In this document: in pieces, positions 56,801-64,000 of the stretch
Numbering within the stretch: position 1 is the first letter of the stretch
Layout: each line of letters starts with the position of its first letter
Assembly (NCBI RefSeq): GCF_950023065.1
Contig: NC_088677.1
Location: 70,023,469-70,087,468 of the forward strand
Origin: Planococcus citri
Lineage: Eukaryota > Arthropoda > Insecta > Hemiptera > Pseudococcidae
Length of the DNA: 64,000 nucleotides
Direction of reading: 5' to 3'
The notes under the pieces: model-generated
Databases searched by the model: none
What the model was told of the DNA's origin: nothing
The model's input: only the letters and a program-made list of their open reading frames with translations
Made by a program: the position numbers and the translations under genes

Positions 56801-59800
56801 TTCATTTTTTCACTACCTTTCCAACAAAATTCACCATTTTTTCTCCACTTTCACTACCATTAGATACCCTGATGGTATCTAACGGATTTTTTTTTTTAGA
56901 AAAAATCTCAACTTTTTCACTACTTTTTTCACTATTTTTAAACCAAATTTTCAGGACGCTCTCCATTGGCCCCTCCCTCCTCCCCACCCTTCGACAACAA
57001 AAAAAATGAACAAAGACAAATTTTCACAGGAAAATTTTTAAAACAATTGAAATTGGAAGAAAATTACCGGCTGAAGTAACATCACATATTCCAACACTGT
57101 TGCCAATTTCATCAAAATTATCAACTTTTTTCCCAATGATTTGAAGGTTTTTGTTCGCGTTTGAATTTTTTCACTACGTGTTAGATACTCTGTCAATGTC
57201 ATCAAACTACAGTTATTTTTCAGTTATTCTCACAAATCAAGCAATTTTTGTACGATTCACTCAATTTTGTTGATTTTGTTCATTAATTTATGGAAATTAT
57301 CAACAACTTTGATCAATTTTCATTAATATGAGTAAGCAGCAGTTTTGGCAAAATTTTACTTCAGTTTTCATACATTTCATCGAGTTTGAGGTGGTTTTTT
57401 GGAAGTGTTTATTATTCCAACATTGCACTCTACCTATCTAATTTTAGAGCAATTGTAGCGATGTATTACACAATTTCACTTGAATTTTTGTTCGCAAGCA
57501 ACAATACTTGAACAGATTTTTATGCCAATTTTTACAGTTTTTATGATAGGTATCTTATCTACTCGATGTGATTTTTTTTGCAATGTCACTCATCATTTTG
57601 ACAAAATTTGATCGATTTGCTTTTTTCTGTTAATTCAGCCATTTTTATAATAATTTCAGCATTTTTGAAAATTATCATTGAATTTTGAGAATACCGAATG
57701 TCCAAGAAGAGATTTTGATGTTACCAAAAAGGAGAGAAAATGCCCTGCTTGAAAATTTGAAAATTGAATAATCATTTTAAAAATGGGCATTTGACTTTTG
57801 AGTGATTGTTTCAATAAAACACGATAGAATCTTTCATTTTGCATCCAAACTATCATTCAAAAGCACATTTTTTCGATTGTTATTCAATTTTTACTTGGGG
57901 AAATTTTTTCCCCTTTTGGCTTATCATGAACATATCAAACCACCTTATTCGTGGACACTCGGTATTTGGCCAATTTTTGATGATTTTCACTAATTTAAAA
58001 ACGATTTATGCAAAAATTCCACCCACATTTGGAGACATATTTGATCGTATACTGATACTTATTCCTTCACTTTTTTTTCAATTGAATCGAATAACGAATC
58101 ATCAACTCTTGAGAATGAGTCAATCACTTCATTTGAGCAGTGATTCGTGATCCGTGATTCGAATCATAATTTTCGTGATTTTACCCAACCCTGGTAATGT
58201 ACTTCCGCGCGCGTTTCTTCGAATTCGCAATCGCAATACACCGGAATTTTGCGATTCAAGGTACACGACCGCGGCTGCGTACTTACTGTAGGTAATGATA
58301 ATTGAAATACTACATACCATAACACCTGTTGTAGACCCAGCCATTAGCGTTTACGTATTTGTAATACTGTTTTTTTTCCACCTGTGTATGTTGGGCTGAT
58401 GGGCTGATGCGTAGCGCAGACGCTCCATTTTGGTCGGACACCTTAGTCCTTAATAGCGACGGACATGGTGATCGGTATTGTGCATAGAGTACCCATAGCT
58501 AATTCATCTGATCAGCGATCACCTATTCTGAAATTAATTGAACGTTTATGCGCCATTACAGCGTCGTAGTTACAGAGAATTGTATGTAAAATCAAAAGTG
58601 TACAGTGAAAAAAAGCTCCTCAAGCTCGAGCGTGGGTAAATTGATCGGTTAGTTAATTTGATTTCAAAAACAAATTCTCACGTCTCGTCGCACTCGTATA
58701 TCGCCGCCGTAGTCGTATAATCGTGTGAACCGCAAACGACCATGTAGCTCGGCTACAAGAGTAGGTAATGGGTGACAGTATTACATGGCATATGTGTACT
58801 GTTTACGTACATACGAGTATTACGAGTACAAGTATTTTACCCTGCGAACGAATTATATCACCCAACAAATACATCCGTTCGTTTATCAAGCTTCTACCGA
58901 GTCTAGCAGCATACTTTCGCTAGCTAAATTGACTGATGCGCAGCAGCTACCTGCTGCTTTGCTCCATAAATAAGCCTACATGTTACATAGTACATCATAC
59001 TCTTATAGTAAAGTTTCAGCGAAATATCTCAAAAATGTCAAAAATAATGAAAACTACTCAATCAAATTACAAATAGGTGTACATCAAAATACAATCAAGT
59101 AACAATTACCAAATTCACCCTCGAAACACCGAAATTTACCTTAAACTTGATGAAAAAAGCGACGAAAATGAGCGATATTCTGTGAAAACAATTGGAAAAA
59201 ATGCAGCAAAATTGAATAAATTGTGATAAAAATTGCAAGAAAAAGTTTTAAAAAAATGGTTAAAGGTTTTAAAAATTTAACAAAAGATAATAAAACACGA
59301 ATGAATATTGAACGTAAAATGTAAAATTTGGTAGAAATCAGTGAAAATTACCAAAAAGGAGGAGTTGTGATAAGGCCATTTTTTTTGGCTCCAGGGGTTT
59401 CCAAAGTTGTGAATAAAAGAACAATTTTAAGAACCACTGAATATCAATTTCAAAACCCTTTTTTAGCGTAAAATATCTGTTTGAACCCGATAAACGTTAT
59501 GCGGGGTTATTTTTCTACGAGTGTTTTCGACCCTCAAGGACAGAACATGGAGGGAGGGGGGGTCATTTTTTGAAAATTTTGAAACCACCATTTCGAACCT
59601 ACCCCTTTGAACACCGCTAAAAAGCTTTTTACAGTTTATTAGTATATCCTCCATCCTACCGAATTTGCGCTGGTACTCAAAAATCCAAATTTTCAATTTT
59701 TCGTAATTTCGATATTTTGGGAACCCCTGGAAAACTAGACACCTGCAATTTGCGTCAAACATAACGTTTTGAGGTACATATATATTCAACCATCTAGATG

Positions 59801-62800
59801 AAAAAGTTGAATTAAACTCCCTGTATATTCGTAATTTTGAACTCTTTTTTTAGAGCCCACCACTTTAGAAACCCCTAAAAAAGGCGTTCAAGCATTATTT
59901 TCAAATAAACTGAAAAATTTACATTTGAAAGTGCTCGATTGAAAGTGCTCGATAATTTTTCATATTTTGCTTTTTCCTGTGACTTTCATAATTGAGCTTT
60001 TTTGGGTGAAATTCTGAGATTTCACTTCGTTGAAATCGTAAAAATGGGATTTTAATGTTTTTTCGAAGAGTAAAATCTCGGAATTTTACCCAAAATAGCT
60101 CAATTATTACAGGGAGCTCAATTATACTTTTTCATCTAGATAATTGAATAATGAATATATACCTCAAAACGTTACGTTTCGCACAAATCGCAGATTTCTA
60201 TGTTATGCAGGGGTTCCCAAAATATCGAAATTACGAAAAATTGAAAAATTGGATTTTTGAGTATACCAGCGCAATAGAAATTAATACTTAGTGGTTCCCA
60301 AAATTCTTTTTTTATTCACAACTTTGGGAACCCCTGGAGCACATGAAAATGGCCTTATCGCAACGTCTCATTTGATAAAATTTCCGCAAAATGAAACAAA
60401 AGTTGAAAAAAAAACAATCTGAGAAAACATCAAGTATAAAAATCTCTCAAGAAATGTCTTAAAAATGATTGATAGGTAAATTAAAAAAATCGAAAAAATG
60501 AGCGGTAATTTGGACGAGAGATAATGAGTTCTGATTGTCTCTCTGCAAACGTCGTTTTAAAAAAAACTTCCCAAATATATGTACGTCTACGTAGTACGTA
60601 CCAAACCTACTTGTACATTTGAAAGGTTTTTTTTTTCGAGTCAAGCAATGTTTCATCAACTTTCATCCGTTTTCATAACATTTCAACAAAGTTTTCAAAC
60701 AAAATCTCGCAAAATTTGACTTTTATTGACATTTTTCTCATCAATTTTAGGCTATGGCTTATTCCAACGATTTAGAAGTCAATTTTACAATTATTTCGAC
60801 ATTTCAAGAAAAATTTTTGCGAATTAACCTCACATTTTATTCAGACATGATTAGATTTTTTTTGTTTGTTATTTCGCCTCAGACCTATGAAACTACACAT
60901 AGGTTTCAAACACGTCTAACCTCTGCATAATGTACCCATTAATTTACGTATTTATTCAAGTAGCTGAAAATTAGTTTTTTTTTGCGTATTTTTGTTAATC
61001 AGATATTTCGTTGTGTTTGTTTTTTTGCAGAGATCTCGCCAGCAACAATATCACACAATTGTATCGAGATTCTTTCGCAAATCTCATCAATTTGGAAGAA
61101 TTGTAAGTAAAGTACACAACACCAAATTAACCCACAATTAAACCTATTACACAGAATCTGCTATATGCATGTCGTTATATTATTCTGTATTCAAATTTTT
61201 ATTTTCTTTGACAGATTCTTAAATGAAAACGTCCTGATCGAAATACATTCGGATACTTTCGCAAATAATATCAAATTGAAACGACTGTGAGTAAGATGAA
61301 TGATGAATCTAATCTATTTCATAATTTTTAAAAAACTTTCGATACATATGTGACACAAAATATCGTTTATAAGAGTTTTTTCGTGCCTTTTTTTTTTACC
61401 AATTTAGGCATACACAAGTACGTGATGTGTAGGTAATTGTGTTCGTTTCATCATTTTCAGATCGTTGAAAAATTGCGGAATTAAAAACGTGAGCAAACTT
61501 CCCCTCAATGGGTTGGTCCAGTTGACAATATTGTAAGTACATAACTATCTCTTCAGAAAATGATTTTGTAGCATCGCATCGATTCGAATTTCTCTTTAAT
61601 GCGTCTATGACTGAGCATTTCTTCGGGACTTGTGAGTACACTCTGTAACACGCCCAACTCGAGAGGTGTACCAATTTTTGAGCATTTTATAAGCTGGTAA
61701 TAATTCCTTTTTTTTTCAAAAATTGAAATAAAAGTCACATACCACCGCTTTGAAAATCCGCCTCAAAAATAAGAAAATTCCATAAACTTACCTGCAACAA
61801 AGAAAAAAGAACAACAAATCAATCAAAAACATTACATGAAAAATTCTCATTCTAACAAAAGAAAATTATGCAAATAATTCGCTGGTAAAATGGCAATCTG
61901 CGAACAGCTAAATACCTATAAATATGTAGGTACTTTTATGTTTGATATTGCTCGATTTTTATGATAATTTAATGCATGGCTTGTATTGTAATAATACATA
62001 AAAACGTGAACACATCCACAAAGACAATATTTAGGTATTCGTTCAAGGTATTGCTATAGAGTAGGAGTCGTATTCGATGTGAAAAAAAATGAAATTTTGA
62101 CATACTGAATCATGTATGGTTACAATAGTACAAGTACAAAAATGTATTCATTTATTTTCAGGGAACTGGATCAAAATAAAATAGAAAAAGTGTCAGAGTC
62201 GGATTTTGAAAAAGTAGCTCAAATTCGTGATTTAAGTCTAGATGGCAACCATTTCACATCAGTTCCAACAAACGCACTGAATGCATTGAAATCACTCAAA
62301 ACGCTGTGAGTATACAATATTCAGATGAATAAAACATTACAAAATACAAACTTAGCTCATGCTTATCTACTCGTGCATGGGCTTAGAAAAATTCATAGAC
62401 AGTCAAGAGTGCCTCATTGATTCGAATTACGAGGGGTTGCGAAATGAATAGAATTAAGTTTTGAGGACAAGTTTTCGAATAAATGACGAAAATTACAAAA
62501 ATCGAAGACTTTTGAAAACGTTTTTCTCACCATCTCTTCAACTGACACCGTGTACTTCCCAGTTCACATTTGAGAGCAAACAACCATGTTCAAAAAAAAT
62601 CTAGACAACGTGCACGTCCTTCTACCGTAAACCTCAACTCTCTACTCATTAATTTGGACCTGTATCAAGTTAAAAATCCTACACTGGTTATGAAAATAAT
62701 TATTTTTGAACAAATCCTCGATTGCCCCTGTGGCTCGAAAGTTAGGCAAACATGCATGCGTGAGCTCGGTATGAGTTGCATAGTTACTGCGCTAAAGTCC

Positions 62801-63639
62801 CTACTTTTTCTACCTCGCAACATTCCATTTCGAGCAAGCTGCGAGCAGGATATTATAGCACAATGGTCAGGAGGAGAACCAAGATTTTTCAAACACTCCA
62901 TGTACTTGAAAACTTGAACTTATTTTGGTACATTTGATTGCATGTTTTCAATTTTACTAACTTTTTGTATGTTTTTTCATTGCATCCTTGCAGAAGTATC
63001 GGTTCTAATCAACTGTCATCTATACCTTCGAACGCCTTTCCAAAATTGCCTAATTTAACCATGTTGTGAGTAATTTTATTTCATCTCATCCCCCTCATAT
63101 ATCTCCTCACTGCACATCGATGTACCTAGAATTACTAATGCACGTTGTTTTTTTTTTGCTGCTGTATTGGCAGATTACTGAAACGGAATCATATAAATGC
63201 TATTGACGAGGACGCGTTTGTAAATTTGACGTCTATAAAAGTGCTGTAAGTATACGAAAATGTTCACTATTGTTTTCATTTTCGAATCAATGATCCTATT
63301 TCTGTGATACTCATTTTAGAGAATTGGGTGAAAATGCATTGCAAGAAATACCAATAGCTGTTACAAAACTGGCATCCCTAGAAAAATTGTGAGTAGATTT
63401 ATAATTTTAATACTCGTACCTATTCCATAAGCCCCAAAGTGTTATGATTATGATGTACCTATCTATACCTACCTAATCGAAATATTACTTTCCAGATCGG
63501 TTTCGGGAAACAGGATAACGTACATACCGGAGGGAATTTTGCAAAAATCTCAAAACTTGACGCTTCTAGAACTGAAAGGAAATCCATTGAAAGATGTCGA
63601 TCCGTTCGCATTTTCAAATTTGCCTCAACTGAAAACACT
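47814..63639 (+). CDS. LGR2: leucine-rich-repeat receptor ectodomain, probable type-B LGR (bursicon-receptor/LGR2-like), 3' part beyond the window
   Basis: Exons: 47814-48061, 61031-61102, 61215-61286, 61461-61532, 62162-62305, 62994-63065, 63174-63245, 63320-63388 and 63496-63639. All introns are GT-AG and phase 2. Exon 1 encodes a signal peptide (the alternative ATG at 47850 sits right before the hydrophobic stretch AFIIIAALLL) and a Cys-rich LRR cap with C-x-C and VTEIYCRGVGLTGVP. The other exons encode ten LRRs, mostly one 24-residue repeat per 72-nt exon, two double exons (144 nt), and one 23-residue repeat (69 nt exon, ...ALQEIP-x-AV...). That 23-residue repeat followed by a GN-x-I-x-x-IPEG repeat and a GNPLKDVDPFAFSNLPQL repeat matches the order in LGR4/5/6. 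In insects the type-B receptor is rickets, which signals tanning and wing expansion. The seven-helix part is not in the window, so another LRR receptor is possible. Confidence 0.72.
48460..49060. repeat. long fold-back element in intron 1
   Basis: GAGTTTCTGAACATC at about 48,491 and AATTCAATACCACCTTT at about 48,530 reappear reverse-complemented at about 48,969-49,010. AAAAACTAACG and CAGGTCAGAATACCCCGATTA (about 48,640-48,690) pair with sequence at 48,837-48,900. Arms are about 250 bases with a loop near 48,750. Non-coding. Confidence 0.75.
49061..50039. other. intron 1 sequence, AT-rich
   Basis: Two similar blocks (about 49,545-49,640 and, inverted, 49,735-49,805) share AAATATTGAAAGATATC and GAAATTGGTGAAATGTTTTGGAA-type words, hinting at another small fold-back unit. 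No exon seen. Confidence 0.35.
50040..52570. repeat. ~415-bp satellite rich in TTCGCGAA-type palindromes
   Basis: AATCGTTCGCGAA-type words recur near 50,115, 50,527 and 50,947 (spacings about 410 and 420) and again near 52,285, after a transposon interrupts the array. Every unit has the same order of phrases: CAATCTATCAATATAAAT, GTTCACGAACGATTTT, AAATCGTTCGCGAACGAAT, TCACTCAAAAAT, ATCAAAAACTG, GAACGAATGAATCACT, GTGAAAGAGGACGTGGCAAA, CAACAACTTGAGTTGATTCG, AATCGTTCGAGAACGACTG. Each unit contains several TTCnnGAA palindromes. Confidence 0.85.
51029..51954. mobile_element. 926-bp non-autonomous TIR transposon inserted in the satellite, TA target duplication
   Basis: The element starts AGGGTAAGGGCACCAA and ends TTGGTGCCTCTACCCT, terminal inverted repeats continuing to about 26 bases with the shared inner word TATGGACCA. 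Both ends are flanked by TA (51027-51028 and 51955-51956). Removing the element and one TA restores CCTATTATCAAAAACTG, which the neighbouring satellite units have uninterrupted. Inside, a ~179-bp segment containing GTGGTCCATATTAG is duplicated (about 51,485 and 51,664). There is no transposase frame; Tc1/mariner-like mobilisation is inferred from the TA duplication. Confidence 0.85.
52690..54760. other. CpG-bearing, GC-richer island inside intron 1
   Basis: Rich in GCGACG, GGCGATGGCGATGGCGACG and TACGTACGTACG runs, in contrast to the AT-rich DNA on both sides. No frame with a recognisable product. It could be an alternative promoter or regulatory region of the receptor gene, or of an unseen RNA gene. 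Confidence 0.35.
54790..55310. repeat. tandem repeat, four units of about 130 bp
   Basis: AAAAACTAAC (third copy AAAAACTAAG) starts units at 54,806, 54,945, 55,071 and 55,204. Each continues with GATATT, a CAGC/GGCGC block, CAAAAACCC, GTAAACGATATGTCACACGG, a TTTTTTCATCT phrase and GGACCAAATTGGG. Single related copies lie at 45,060-45,420. Confidence 0.8.
55530..55830. repeat. dispersed repeat family, copy 2
   Basis: Same order of words as 35,640-35,890: GTTGAAAAAATCACTACTTT, TTTCAGAAAGCTATCCATTC, a C-rich block, AACAAAGTCAAATTTTTCAC, AAATTGGAAGAAA, CACAAAGCATTTTT. Confidence 0.65.
55831..56779. other. intron 1, AT-rich
   Basis: A short reverse-oriented relative of the repeat word at 2,585 occurs near 56,520. 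No exon seen. Confidence 0.35.
56780..57180. repeat. dispersed repeat family, copy 3
   Basis: Contains TTTCACTACTTTTTTCACTA, CAAATTTTCAGGACGCTCTC, a C-rich block, AACAAAGACAAATTTTCACA, AATTGGAAGAAAATT and AATGATTTGAAGGTTTTTGT in the same order as copy 1 at 35,640-36,090. Confidence 0.65.
57181..58179. other. intron 1, AT-rich
   Basis: T-rich sequence with loose ATTTTCA repeats. No exon or RNA gene seen. Confidence 0.35.
58180..58980. other. second CpG-bearing stretch in intron 1
   Basis: Composition rises in GC with CG-rich words (CGCGCGCG near 58,207, CGTCTCGTCGCACTCG near 58,680). No supported coding exon. Possible regulatory DNA. Confidence 0.3.
59364..60391. repeat. 1-kb fold-back element in intron 1
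   Basis: GATAAGGCCATTTT, GCTCCAGGGGTTTCCAAAG and GTTGTGAATAAAA at 59,371-59,425 reappear reverse-complemented at about 60,300-60,365. CTCAAAAATCC, TTTCGTAATTTCGATATTTT, GGGAACCCCTG, AACGTTTTGAGGTA and ATCTAGATGAAAAAGT (59,676-59,810) pair with 60,130-60,262. An inner stem (about 59,991-60,025 with 60,070-60,107) closes the hairpin near 60,045. The left arm has an extra ~200 bases (59,450-59,660). Non-coding. Confidence 0.8.
60392..61030. other. 3' end of intron 1
   Basis: AT-rich. It ends at the acceptor TTTTTTGCAG (61030) of the first LRR exon. Confidence 0.4.
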
Positions 63640-64000
63640 GTAAGCATACCCGTGTCTTTTCATTTTCACTTTCATTAGTTTTAAGCGTAGCAATTTTCAT
63701 CGAACCATTGTCAGTACATATAATGCGAGAGGAGGGGGGGGGGGGTACTTGAACGATGCAGAACGCAAAACATTGAGTTTTTTCAAGATAGAATCCTAAT
63801 ACAGACTCCGAACACAGGATGTACGAATAATGAGCGAGCGCCAAATAGATACAATTATTCAGTCAGATTTCGCAACCTCTAATCACCGGAATCAGATAAA
63901 AAACACATCATTTTAGAAAATCGGAAAAATCAAAAATAAAATTATTTTTCAAACAGAACAAAATGCCAGTGACGTAGCATATCACTAAAATACACCCGTG
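63640..64000. other. start of the next receptor intron, right window edge
   Basis: Begins with the donor GTAAGC and contains a G run near 63,733. No further exon before the window ends. Confidence 0.4.

Noticed and set aside
62570..62917. 115-codon plus-strand frame between receptor exons
   Set aside because: It lies within an intron, matches no LRR consensus, and lacks phase-2 splice sites that would join neighbouring exons.

Overview
This is a stretch of insect nuclear genome. It is AT-rich, most genes carry GT-AG introns, and it is full of non-coding repeats. Frequent TAGGTACCTA-type words, G and C homopolymer tracts and the gene content suggest a sap-feeding hemipteran of the Sternorrhyncha, perhaps a mealybug or scale insect. 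That placement is inference. No bacterial operon structure, CRISPR array, tRNA or rRNA was seen.

Bases 1-34,450 hold a cluster of six paralogous genes: five full-length or nearly so and one cut by the left edge. Five are on the + strand and one (17,231-19,327) is on the - strand. They resemble the 'AAA-ATPase-like' family (Pfam PF09820 type) followed by a PD-(D/E)XK nuclease-like C-terminal domain (PF08011/DUF1703 type). This architecture is common in bacteria and some microbial eukaryotes and unusual in animals. Each copy whose N-terminus is visible begins with a hydrophobic, signal-peptide-like segment. By eye, the nuclease motif is lost in all six, and the P-loop and Walker B residues are eroded differently in each. 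One member (10,866-14,993) ends in a Ser/Thr/Asn-rich, mucin-like tail of roughly 600 residues. The array looks like an animal-domesticated, secreted, fast-diverging family and is the most interesting system here. Between the genes lie a broken LINE, fold-back repeats, a recent 488-bp tandem duplication and two minisatellites.

Bases 37,652-40,040 encode a complete nine-exon FMN-dependent 2-hydroxyacid oxidase of 367 residues, with its catalytic histidine but altered substrate-pocket residues and no obvious peroxisomal C-terminus. Bases 42,600-43,614 look like a promoter region with a possible small first coding exon.

From 47,814 to the right edge runs the 5' part of a large leucine-rich-repeat receptor gene. 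A signal-peptide and Cys-cap exon is followed by a 13-kb intron, then eight short exons encoding ten LRRs, all joined in phase 2. The repeat pattern best fits a type-B leucine-rich-repeat GPCR (LGR4/5/6; insect LGR2/rickets, the bursicon receptor). Intron 1 contains three notable structures: a ~415-bp satellite rich in TTCGCGAA palindromes, a 926-bp TIR transposon with a TA target duplication sitting inside that satellite, and two long fold-back elements.

All identifications rest on reading motifs and exon structure by eye. No database search was run.
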